From: Amoebophrya sp. A120
Taxonomy: Eukaryota > Sar > Dinophyceae > Syndiniales > Amoebophryaceae
DNA: 64,000 bases
Direction: 5' to 3'
Assembly: GCA_905178155.1 (NCBI GenBank)
Contig: CAJINV010000001.1
Coordinates: 15,500,142-15,564,141 of the forward strand
Shown: piece after piece, positions 31,670 to 41,819 of the stretch
How positions within the stretch are numbered: position 1 is the first letter of the stretch
How the letters are laid out: each line of letters opens with the position of its first letter
Translations under genes and position numbers: made by a program
Notes under the pieces: model-generated
Seen by the model: the letters and a program-made list of their open reading frames with translations, nothing else
What the model was told of the DNA's origin: nothing
The model's database searches: none

Positions 31670-32269
31670 ATGGCGCTCCTGGAAGAATTCGCGGAGGCGA
31701 AGGTATCGGTGCTTACGAACGACGGCAAGTACTTTGTGGGCCTGCTATCCGGCTTCGACCAGGCGACGAACGTGATTCTGACACAGTGCAACGAACGGGT
31801 CTACCACGCTGACGACGCTGCCGAGGAGATTTATGGAAGCGTCAGGTTTGAAATCGACAAAGTTGAAATGATTTGTCATGCATAAAATGTAGAGCACTGA
31901 TGGCCTGTATTGGGGAGCAGGCAAATGATACCGATTGCAAGCCTGTTTAGGGGTATGCAATGCGCTGCCAGTGTAGCATCACAAGAGCAGTCTCCTTTGC
32001 CAAAACAGCATGACAGACTGGATTTTGGCGCTCCTAAAATTTGTCATGCGCCGCTTGGAAACTGAGGCTCCAACTGGTATCGATTTTATGCATCACAAAT
32101 TTTTCGATTTTGTCGATTTCGATTCTGACACATCCATAAGATTTTCCTCGGTCTCTACGTGATCCGCGGGGACACCATTGCGGTGATTAGCGAACTAGAC
32201 GAGGGTATGGACGACCAAATCGACCTGAAAACCATACGAGCCAGTCCCATGAAACCCGTGGTGCACTGA
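31670..32269 (+). CDS. LSM8: U6 snRNA-associated Sm-like protein LSM8
   Basis: Two exons, 31670-31831 and 32144-32269, 95 residues (human LSM8 has 96). Sm motif 1: VSVLTNDGKYFVGLLSGFDQATNVIL, with the LSM8-type G-x-DQxxNxIL. Sm motif 2: LGLYVIRGDTIAVISELD, with the RG-D core. The C-terminus follows the family (D-L-K-T-I-R-A-S-P). LSM8 is the nuclear-specific subunit of the LSM2-8 ring that binds the 3' end of U6 snRNA. The intron is introner 13. Cutting at its 5-bp duplication gives 11 residues between ERV and LGLY, exactly as in human LSM8; the nearest in-frame GT-AG alternative adds four. Confidence 0.95.
31832..32138. mobile_element. introner 13 (LSM8), family C
   Basis: 307 bp with perfect duplication AGATT. 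Inverted repeats of about 30 bp start TATGGAAGCGTCAG and TATGGATGTGTCAG and continue through GAAATCGACAAA. Interior motifs GCATGACAGAC and TTTGTCATGCGCCG are shared with introner 16. Confidence 0.93.
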
Positions 32270-32627
32270 GCGAAGACATAGAAATCACGCGACGCGAGTC
32301 GTTAGTACGATTAAGCTGCCACTGCTCGTCTCGTTGCGTACAATCATAATCAACACTTTAGCTCACTTCCTTCGCGCACGCTAGCATCGGAACGAATCAC
32401 AACCGGAAAAGAAAGAATGTCGACGTCACCGATGTCGGCAGCAAGATTATCTACGAGGTCCTTCTAGTGTTCGACGTAGTTGTTTACGATAGCAACTTTA
32501 AGAAAATCCGACACGAAGTGACGAGGAACAGTCACGCGTTTTATGGCTGTTTCGCACCTGCAAGTAGATCAAAAATGCAGATTGTTGGAGAGAAACTGTC
32601 CCGAGGAGCAACTTTTGTGAGCCAAAA
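32270..32627. other. intergenic with a 16-codon upstream ORF
   Basis: A short frame starting at an ATG near 32417 (MSTSPMSAARL...) ends within 50 bp; it could be an upstream ORF of the ankyrin-like gene. Otherwise nothing is seen. Confidence 0.4.
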
Positions 32628-33269
32628 ATGGCAGGAGCTAGTACTTTTTCATCCGCGTCTAACGTGTCTCAGTGTCTTTGTGAGGCGTGCGCGCTGGGCG
32701 ATCTGGACCGCGTTCAATCGCTTCTCGCCGACATCAAAGCTACAAGTGCTGATGAAGCAGCGCTCCTTCGCAGTCCGTCAGTGATCCGCTTGAAGCCAGA
32801 ACTGGACCGAAAACTCGGGTCGCATGCAGTTTGGACAGAGCAGGAAGACGAAGAGCCGGAGTCCAGTTCTATTAAACCTGTTCTGGGCTCAGTCTTCACT
32901 CCGGGATTTGACACGTATCTGTTACGCTCTAAGGAAACTGCGAACGCGAGCGGCATGACCGGGCCCTGCAAATCTTGCTCGGTTTTGCAATATGCGGCCT
33001 TCTCGGGGAGCGTAAAACTCGTAAAATTTCTTGTTGAAGAGAAAAAACTCCCACGAGATCTGAAGGGTGAATTTTCGTGGTCTCCCGCGAGCATCGCCTA
33101 TTGCCGACGGTTCAAAGAAGTAGCGGAGTTCTTGCAAAAAAAATTTCCAGAACAAAGTTCGTCAATCGCTTTTTTTTTGAGTGGCTGGTGTATGTTCCTA
33201 GTTAGTTCTCCTGAGCGCAAGGTTAATTCAAGCCACTGTCACGACGGCCTACTACAACCTGAGTGGTAG
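32628..33269 (+). CDS. ankyrin-repeat-like protein
   Basis: 213 residues from ATG to stop in one exon. CLCEACALGDLDRVQSLLAD near the N-terminus has the helix-turn-helix spacing of an ankyrin repeat ('A-x-x-G-x-x-x-x-V-x-x-L-L'). SVLQYAAFSGSVKLVKFLVE (around residues 123-142) is a second, better repeat. SPASIAYCRRFKEVAEFLQK looks like a third, capping one. The segment between the first and second repeats is an acidic insert. The last 35 codons (after FPEQ) have a poly-T tract and unlike composition, so the true C-terminus may come from a splice into a downstream exon that I cannot identify. Binding partner unknown. Confidence 0.6.
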   Translation: MAGASTFSSASNVSQCLCEACALGDLDRVQSLLADIKATSADEAALLRSPSVIRLKPELDRKLGSHAVWTEQEDEEPESSSIKPVLGSVFTPGFDTYLLRSKETANASGMTGPCKSCSVLQYAAFSGSVKLVKFLVEEKKLPRDLKGEFSWSPASIAYCRRFKEVAEFLQKKFPEQSSSIAFFLSGWCMFLVSSPERKVNSSHCHDGLLQPEW

Positions 33270-33599
33270 CGTAGTAGAGAGTTGGTCGTGTAGTTGGAGT
33301 TGGTGCAGAAAAAAAGGAAAGCAAAAAGGGCTGAGTGACAGGGACAAAGGACGCACAAGAACCGAAGGCTTCCTCTAATTTGATACTGCAAAACCTGAAA
33401 ACCGCTACGATTAGCGTTGCCGAGGAGTGGTAGCTACTCGAGTAGAAGTCAGTACACATGATCATCGACGAGGACGATATGCACATGCGTAGCTGCAATG
33501 GAAAGACGAGAAGGATGAAATAGTATGTAAAACGCCAAACTAGGCAACAGTGGAAGCATCGACAGTACTACCAGACGCAATCCCGGCTCCGCTACTGCC
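33270..33599. other. short intergenic spacer
   Basis: 330 bp, no feature recognised. Confidence 0.6.
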
Positions 33600-34872
33600 A
33601 TGGCGTCATTTGCCCCGCAGCAGCTTCCGGTGACTGCCCTCACGGACATGGATCTCAACCACTCCGCTGTTTTTGGAGCAGTCCTCCAGGAAGGTCACTC
33701 CCCCGAGACCGCCACGCGTGTTGCCGGCGAGAGGATAGCGCAGCAGCGGTTGTTGCAGTGGGAGAGGGTGGAGTTGCCAAAGACGCTGACGCTTCACATT
33801 CCCGCCAAGCAAGAAGTCAAATCACCGTGGAGGAAACCGAACTATTTACCTCCAGCTGCTGTTCCGCCTGCCGGAAGTGCTAGTTCTTTGCGCACAACAA
33901 CCACATTTACGCAACATTCAAGAGCTAGAGCTGGTGCACCCACTAGTTTCATGGCAGCTGGTTCTCCAAGTGCTACACCTGCACGACCTGTTCTAGAGAC
34001 AACCGCTGCGCACGCGCAGGCTCGTTCACCTCCGAGCAAGTTTCAGCCGTGGTCAACTACAGCGACTGAAACAAACCCACAGGCCATGACGTATGTTCGG
34101 CCGTTCCAGGAAGTTGGCTTGGGCTGCTGCGATGCCGACGACACGCGGCATCTTCATCAATCGACACTTCCCGCCGTTTCTGAATCCAGATTATCCGGTC
34201 AGAGAAACGAAAACGAAATCGGCTTCGAGTTCGCGGGTGCGCGTGCTGCCAGTGGAGAACGGCCAAAGGATCTACTCCATCATGCAGACGCCGCACCGAC
34301 GGAAGCCGCCACGGAGGAGATCGAGAGAAGCAGTTCTTCGACGAGCCACGAGGATGGCGACGAGGTCGAAGAAGAAATTTTGCGTTTGCGAGCGGAGTTG
34401 CAAAGTGCGCAGGAAGATTTGGCCGAGGTAAGTATCTAAACAGTGGAGGCGAGGAACATCAACTCGCTTTATCTTGTTCGCTTGGTTGTTGCGTATTGTT
34501 TGTTGCTGCACGACTAGCGCATCTTTACTAGCTAGATCATGTTTTCTCAATACAAAACAGGACGAAGAGGCACTGCGCGTGATGCTCCAAATGATTGACG
34601 AAACCGTGGAGAAAAGGGAGGCGATTGTCGCTGGCACGGCAGAGGCTATCAAGCGACTCAATGAAGAACAACGGCGACAGAAGCGGAAGCGGGAAAAGAA
34701 GCAGATTTCCAGCGTCCCAGCCGAATTAGTGGACGATGCGGGCATCGATGCGCTGGCGCCGACTTTCTCTACCGCCAGCGGTCGCCGAGGCACCGGTATG
34801 GCAAGCATTCCTGAAGACATATTTAAGGAGGACGAGGAACAGGCAGAGGACGCGGGATCTTCAAATTCATGA
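33600..34872 (+). CDS. coiled-coil protein, function unknown
   Basis: Two exons, 33600-34427 and 34561-34872, joined in phase 0 over a 133-bp GT-AG intron (donor GTAAGT); 379 residues. The N-terminal 70 residues (AVFGAVLQEGHSPETATRVA...) look ordered; a Ser/Thr/Ala/Pro-rich middle follows. The C-terminal third is a predicted coiled coil running through the intron: EVEEEILRLRAELQSAQEDL before it and ALRVMLQMIDETVEKREAI after it, then a Lys/Arg/Gln/Glu-rich helix. The heptads continuing across the junction support the splice. No family is recognised; a structural or cytoskeletal role would be a guess. Confidence 0.65.
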
Positions 34873-35527
34873 GCAGTAGCAGCAATACAAATTTTTCGCA
34901 GAATCTGTGCTGGAAACTAACAAGATCGGCATGACGATTGCAACAGGCGTTTTCCACTTGCCTGTGCAAATCCCCATGCATAATTCTTCCATCCTCTGTA
35001 GTACCAGTACGCTAGAGAATAAACATTTTCCTGCTCTACAATGTACGTGGGCACTTTTTCTTTTGCGCTTGCACTCTCTCACTGCACCGTTTCTTGCTTA
35101 CGAGAGGTCGATTGGTTTTATAGAATGTAGTATTCGCCAGGGACGAGACGATGGTGACTTGTCCGCCACTTGATATCGTCCAAGGTGCATGTCGCTTGAT
35201 GGTACTGAGAGCGCTCATGTGTCGTTGCAATGTCGCACGGGCACAACGAGTGCAGGTCTCTTTTTCACGATCTTCGTCATTTTTCGATAGAACTAGAAGG
35301 CACGAGTTGATGAGAAGTCGATCATTTGCAATCGGAGCGCAATCAGCAGTCTTACGTTACAGAGGGGCGAGGGAAGGACATCGCACAGTGTCACCGAATC
35401 AATGCGGTACGCTTGGAAAAAAGTACGTACATTAAGTTAGTAGAAAGATCGGCAGTTCAGAGTTCCAAGAACACGTCAACGAGGCATGTAACATGAACGT
35501 CACAGTCCTTCCTCTCGATTAAGAACC
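34873..35527. other. intergenic, nothing recognised
   Basis: 655 bp without convincing coding or repeat content. Confidence 0.6.
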
Positions 35528-38500
35528 ATGCCCGGCTACCCGTTTCCTCCTCAGCCAATGGGCGAGTCTTGGCCGTCGCGCGGCCTCGGGCTGGAAGCAG
35601 CTCCGGAGCTACCCAGCTCGGCGCGCCCGCGGGGCGCGTTGCAGCGGAAGTGGGCCGCACGGGCGCGGACGGAAAACTTGAACATCATGCTAACGGACGA
35701 GGAAAGAGCGTTACTGGCGCAAAACCGGCGTGCCAACCACGCCTTCGTGCGGCCCCACAGTGCGGTGCAGGAAATGCTGGCCTACGCGACCGTGCCGTAC
35801 AACGAGCAGTACTACACGTCTTCCCCCAGACGGCGGCGGAGAAGCCTCCCACTTGGCCGTCCTAACGGATCTACTGGACGCGCGTACCACGCCAAGCGCT
35901 TTGGAGCACCAGTGTCGCCAAAAAGAGTCGTTGTATCGCCGGAAGTTTACTACGGTGTCTTGTCTCCCTCGCCTTCACGGCGGTCGCTCGGCGGAGGTGT
36001 AGGACAAGCACAGTACGTCGTTGCAGGACCGGAACGATTACGATATGAAATGGAAGTACCACCGCGGCCGGCACAACAGCCGGTCGTGCCAAGCAGAAGC
36101 GTACAATTTCGACCGCCACCCCGAGTCCTTCGAAATGCAACTGCTCAGACGCATGTCGTCGCGACAAACAGTAGAAGTAGAGCCTCCACCTCTGAGAACG
36201 CAAGTGCAAAGCTCGTGGGGCAGCGCGCCGACGCCGAGCACAGCTACGCAGCGAGGTACTCGCAGAGCAGGAAAAGCAAAAAGAGCAGCGCATCCTCTGC
36301 GTCCTCCGCGTCGTCTTCCGTGATCTCAAAGCAGCGCAGCAGCAAGACGAGCGCGCGCGACAGCGAGCGAAGCGGTCCAGAAGTACAGGTGGTGCCTGGA
36401 GGTCGGGGTTCAAGAGCTAGCCGCTCCTCGTTGGCGGGCAAGAAATCGAAGGCAAAACCAGGGACAACAGTAGCTGCGAGTAACAAGCGGAAAAAAGCTT
36501 CCATTCTCGAGCTGGAAGATTACCTAATCAGAGTGGAAAATCGGGAACAAGAGCAGAAGCGAAAAGATCAAGGGCAGGAAGGACAGGAAGTGGCTGCGGT
36601 CGAATCTTCGAGAGCGTCAACACAGAAACAAAAAGACAAGGTGAAGGCGCTTGAAAAAAAGTCTACAATGGAGGAAGCAATCGTGGATGCTGCAGCTCCC
36701 CCTGCACCCGTTGCAACCGGCCAAACCGCGACAGCTGTAAAAGCGCCTGCGCAAACGCAAGCGGATGTTGAAAGCGAAGAAGAGTCATCTTCTGATGATC
36801 TTGGCACGGAACTCCAAGTTGGTGGGTCTGGACAACCACCAGCCACTGCAGCTGCAGCAACGTCTGGAGCAACTTCGAAACAAAAAACGACAGTCGTTGC
36901 TAAAAAGGAACCTGAAGATCATGGGAATGAAGACTCGTCGTCACTTGGAGAACTCGGTGCGCCACCTGCGCCTGCGCTTTCTCGGGAAGCAGCCGCCAAG
37001 GCTCATCAAGTAGCGCCTGTCAAGAAGACCGCTGCGGTGAATAAGGCGCCAGAGGACGACACCAGCGAGTCTGAAGAAGAGGAGACAAGTAGCGAGGAAG
37101 AGGATCATCTTGAACTGGGGATCTCCGGAGGCCCAGGAGCTCCTGCGTCGACGATGCAAGTGAAAAATAAAGGTCCAGAACAACACCGGGAGCAGCAGAA
37201 AAACAAAAACGCGCGTGTCGCGAGCACACGGAACCAAGGAGAAGAGGAGAAGGAGAGTGCAAGAGCATCGGCGGCCGAAGCTGTTCCTCCTGCACAACCA
37301 GGCTCCAGTGCAACCAGTAGGTCTGCAGAAAAGGAAGCAAACCGACCAAAAACGACGAATCTACGGGACCTGCTGAACTCTGCCGACCGACCAAAGACGA
37401 CGACAGCACCAGAAGGGAAGACAAGATCGCAACTACCGAGAAACAAATCAAAAGGAGCAAAGGCCGTGTATGTGGTACCGCCCGCAGAAGAAATAGAGGT
37501 GGTTTACCTCTCTCCGAGATCGGCGGGGCGGGGTTTATTTACCGGGACTAAAGGGACCAACAAGCAGTTTTTACCTAAGTCGAGGAAATCGTCGGGGAAG
37601 TTAAAGAAGCGAAGGAAAGCAGAAATTCAAGCGGAGGAAGATGCGCCGTCCTCTCCGAGCAGCGCAAAGGGAAGACCAAAAACTGTCAATGTTGACGCCA
37701 TCGTTCCAGCGCACATGAGATACGCACAGACTTTCGAGGTGGTGTTCGCGAACTATCTCACGACCAGCGTCCCGCTGCGCGAGTTTTTGGTGGACAATGT
37801 GCAGCAAGTGAAGGTACAGCTCGAATGCACAAAAATGTCGATTTTTACCGAAATTCGTGTGAAAAATCTGTGCTCTATTCTGCATGGTGTGATAGGTCCT
37901 GGACAGTTTTTTTGGGACTTTGTTTACCTCCGTTTTGTGCCTGAAAAACACAGCAAGCCACTGAGATTGTATTTTTGCGGGACTTTTCACTGCAGGAGTG
38001 CTCGTAGATTTTTGCAAAAAAACTGTGCTCTATTCTGCACGGTGTGATAGGTCCTGGACAGGTTTTTGTGCCTTTTTTGACCTCCGTTCTGTGCCTGAAA
38101 AACACAGCAAGCCACCGAGATTGTATTTTTGCGGGACTTTTCACTGCAGGAGTGCTCGTAGACTTTTGCAAAAAAACTGTGCTCTATTCTGCACGGTGTG
38201 ATAGGTCCTGGACAGGTTTTTGTGCCTTTTTTGACCTCCGTTCTGTGCCTGAAAAACACAGCAAGCCACCGAGATTGTATTTTTGCGGGACTTTTCACTG
38301 CAGGAGTGCTCGTAGACTTTTGCAAAAAAACTGTGCTCTATTCTGCACGGTGTGATAGGTCCTGGACAGGTTTTTGTGCCTTTTTTGACCTCCGTTCTGT
38401 GCCTGAAAAACACAGCAAGCCACCGAGATTGTATTTTTGCGGGACTTTTCACTGCAGGAGTGCTCGTAGACTTTTGCAAAAAAACTGTGCTCTATTCTGC

Positions 38501-41374
38501 ACGGTGTGATAGGTCCTGGACAGGTTTTTGTGCCTTTTTTGACCTCCGTTCTGTGCCTGAAAAACACAGCAAGCCACCGAGATTGTATTTTTGCGGGACT
38601 TTTCACTGCAGGAGTGCTCGTAGACTTTTGCAAAAAAACTGTGCTCTATTCTGCACGGTGTGATAGGTCCTGGACAGGTTTTTGTGCCTTTTTTGACCTC
38701 CGTTCTGTGCCTGAAAAACACAGCAAGCCACCGAGATTGTATTTTTGCGGGACTTTTCACTGCAGGAGTGCTCGTAGACTTTTGCAAAAAAACTGTGCTC
38801 TATTCTGCACGGTGTGATAGGTCCTGGACAGGTTTTTGTGCCTTTTTTGACCTCCGTTCTGTGCCTGAAAAACACAGCAAGCCACCGAGATTGTATTTTT
38901 GCGGGACTTTTCACTGCAGGAGTGCTCGTAGACTTTTGCAAAAAAACTGTGCTCTATTCTGCACGGTGTGATAGGTCCTGGACAGGTTTTTGTGCCTTTT
39001 TTGACCTCCGTTCTGTGCCTGAAAAACACAGCAAGCCACCGAGATTGTATTTTTGCGGGACTTTTCACTGCAGGAGTGCTCGTAGACTTTTGCAAAAAAA
39101 CTGTGCTCTATTCTGCACGGTGTGATAGGTCCTGGACAGGTTTTTGTGCCTTTTTTGACCTCCGTTCTGTGCCTGAAAAACACAGCAAGCCACCGAGATT
39201 GTATTTTTGCGGGACTTTTCACTGCAGGAGTGCTCGTAGACTTTTGCAAAAAAACTGTGCTCTATTCTGCACGGTGTGATAGGTCCTGGACAGGTTTTTG
39301 TGCCTTTTTTGACCTCCGTTCTGTGCCTGAAAAACACAGCAAGCCACCGAGATTGTATTTGTGCGGGACTTTTCACTGCAGGAGTGCTGGCCGACTTTTG
39401 CAAAAAAAGTGTGCTCTATTCTGCACGGTGTGATAGGTCCTGGACTGTTTTTTGTGTCTTTTTTGACCTCCGTTCTGTGCCTGAAAAACACAGCAAGCCA
39501 TCGAGATTGTATTTGTGCGGGACTTTTCACTGCAGGAGTGCTCGGAGACTTTTGCAAAAGAAGTGTGCTCTATTCTGCGCGGTGTGATAGGTCCTGGACA
39601 GGTTTTTGTGCCTTTTTTGACCTCCGTTCTGTGCCTGAAAAACATAGCAAGCCACCGAGATTGTATTTATGCGGGACTTTTCACTGCAGGAGTGCTCGTA
39701 AACTTTTTCGAAAAATCTGTGCTCTATTCCGCATGGTGTGACAGGTCCTGGAGATTCTTCGGCTGTATGTTTTCCTTTGCGCTTGTTAGCTAACAGTAAC
39801 AGACATTCTCCTTCTTTATCCTTGAAGAAAAACAAAAAAAAATCACCCCGACCCAGGTATCCGCCCTGACCTTCGAAGCAATCGAGCTGGCGCCAGCTCT
39901 TCTACGCTGGAAAAGAACTACGGCTCGGACGAAAAAAGACCAGCTTACCGTTTGCGATCTCACGTACCTTCTGGCGTTCTGCGTCACACAGCGGAAGCAG
40001 ACGCTGCTGCGCGATGCACGTGCAGCCGGCGAGTTTGTGTTCGACGTGATGCTGGAATTACGCGATGCGGTAGCTGCGTCATCGGAAAAATCACCAAACC
40101 GGCTGCCCGAGCCGGAGGAGCTACTGGTCATGGCGGAAGACGCGTTTTCCCTGCTTTTGAAATACACAAAATTGGAGAAGGGCTCCCTAAAATTGTGGCA
40201 GCGTCGCACAGACTCCATGCTCCTAAGCGGGTCTACGTCACCAGCAGATCATGGTGCGCCCGAGGCACTGGTGCATGTACAAGACCACTCCGCGTCTGCG
40301 GCAACAAGTAACGCTAAAAACGCGAAAAACGGAACGCATGTCGCCGTTGACAGCAATAGCTTGCAGGACGAGATTTCATCGCTGCGAGCCCGCACAGAAA
40401 ATGCCGCTCCAGTGGAGACCGTCGTAAACCAGACCGCATTTCTTGCCAGAAATTCGGTCACGACCGCAGACGCGTCTGAGTCACGGGCGATCCCTAAGAA
40501 CGCTGCGGCTACCAGGGCGGAAACGAGCGAAATTCGTCCTGCGGGTCGACTCGTGCTTAATACCGCACCTTCTCCGAAAAATGGTTCAGAGCGAAGAGAT
40601 GAAGCACCGAATGTTGCCGCTGTTCATCCCGAAGAAGCGCCTGAGGAGCTGCTTTTCGCAGACGAGCAGTCGCTTCCTTCCGCCTCTCCGCCAGCGATCT
40701 CGCCACAAGATCAGTTGCTGAGTGTCTTGCACAAGAAGGACCTGATGACTGCCCGTGGAATCGATGTCACCGAAGTGATGCGACTTGAGAAGGAATATCC
40801 ACAAAAAAATGACCATCCCCATCCAAGTTGTCATGCAAAACATATATCATGAAGTCCAAGTCCTGTGTTTGTCATGCGTAAAACGGATGGGGATGGTTGT
40901 TTTTTCCTGGATAAGGAAATGCCGGCCGCGGGCCGGCGCACTGGCGTGCGAAACCCCGCCCTCCCGACCGTGAAGGAGCACAACCTGGCGCAGCGAAAAC
41001 AGCGTTTGTTCGGTGTGAAGCAGCCGCCAGTACTAGAAGGGAAAAATAACGCATCTACTTCATCAACATCAAGAGATCATTCTGGAGCAAGGCCAAGGGC
41101 GAGGCTTGTCGCAGATGCGGAAGATGAACCGCCGTCCTACCTGGACGAAATTTCCGTCCGTCGGGGTCGAGGTGCGTGTGGCCCGCCGGGCGGAATGAGC
41201 TACTCAGCGTACGGAAAATACATCTGCGGGGGTGAGATGGAAGCGCGCATGGTTGCGATGGAACAAGACGCACTGAAAAGGACCAAGGCAGTCGCAAGAA
41301 GAAATGCCACAAGACCAAACGCAAATGCAACCAATTTGATGTCCCCGGAACTAGCCACGACGTTTACCTTATGA
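35528..41374 (+). CDS. large low-complexity protein, function unknown
   Basis: Three exons, 35528-37813, 39857-40795 and 40919-41374, giving 1,226 residues with phase 0 at both joins. Intron 1 is GT-AG, 2,043 bp, and almost filled by a 154-bp tandem array. Intron 2 is introner 14. The N-terminus is Pro/Arg-rich with an ordered helix (LTDEERALLAQNRRANHAF). Residues 200-700 are Ser/Ala/Lys/Glu-rich and disordered with acidic patches. An ordered region spans intron 1: MRYAQTFEVVFANYLTTSVP before it and FEAIELAPALLRWKRTTART after it, helical through AEDAFSLLLKYTKLEKGSLK. The C-terminus ends in a conserved-looking SYSAYGKYICGGEMEARMVA. No known domain is recognised. Composition suggests a cytoskeletal or scaffold protein, which is speculative. 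Confidence 0.7.
37850..39745. repeat. 154-bp tandem array in intron 1 of the 1,226-residue gene
   Basis: About 12 head-to-tail copies of a 154-bp unit; the marker GTGCTCTATTCTGC recurs at 37870, 38025, 38179 and then every 154 bp to 39719. Central copies (about 38040-39240) appear identical, while the first and last three differ by point changes. Each unit contains TTTTCACTGCAG followed eight bases later by GTAGA, that is an acceptor-like and a donor-like site. Because 154 is not a multiple of three, 103- and 112-codon open frames recur on both strands; these are artefacts. Confidence 0.95.
40796..40913. mobile_element. introner 14, family A
   Basis: 118 bp with perfect duplication AGGAA. 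Ends TATCCACAAAAAAATGACC and, on the complement, TATCCAGGAAAAAACAACC, both running into ATCCCCAT. Contains two TTTGTCATGC/TTGTCATGC motifs. Excision gives L-E-K-E-M-P-A in frame. Confidence 0.93.
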
Positions 41375-41819
41375 GCGCGAATAGCCCGAAATAAAGGCAC
41401 AAGAAGTTTAATAGCTTGACGAAGTAGAAGTCCTCGTCCTGGCTTCAGTTTTCTCTGCTCTCAATGTCAACTGTGAGTGTAGATATTCGACCGTGCTCTT
41501 GTTCTACCTCGATGATCTTCTTGGGAGCATATGACAAATCGAGAGAAGCAGGCTCTTCATCTGCCGTCAGAGACAGAGAATTAGGGCAATGCTAGTAACA
41601 CATCCATCACCAAGAGAATAGCGGTTGCTCCTCCTTCATCTGGCTTGGCTCTGGATCTGGGGAAGGGGGCAAGCAGAGTGTGAGAGGTGAGTGAGACAGA
41701 GGGGCCTGCAGCGCAGCAAGCGTGGAGCACGTTTTGCTATGATCTCCAAACTTCATTCTTGCACTACTAGTGGCCATTTTCACTGCACACCACCTTACTT
41801 CCCTGCAACAAGAAAGAAG
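41375..41819. other. intergenic spacer
   Basis: 445 bp. The monooxygenase frame is open upstream of the chosen ATG to about 41691, so an N-terminal extension (for example from the ATG near 41740) is possible. No other feature. Confidence 0.5.

Noticed and set aside
31853-32140. GT-AG alternative for the LSM8 intron
   Set aside because: In frame, but lengthens a conserved loop by four residues and leaves an element fragment in the exon; the duplication-defined cut fits the family better.
37850-39745. CRISPR-like array
   Set aside because: The 154-bp units are contiguous with no unique spacers, and the genome is eukaryotic.
37875-39835. Repeated 103- and 112-codon frames on both strands, one per 154 bp
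   Set aside because: They are the same satellite read in rotating frames, lie inside an intron, and have no independent coding support.
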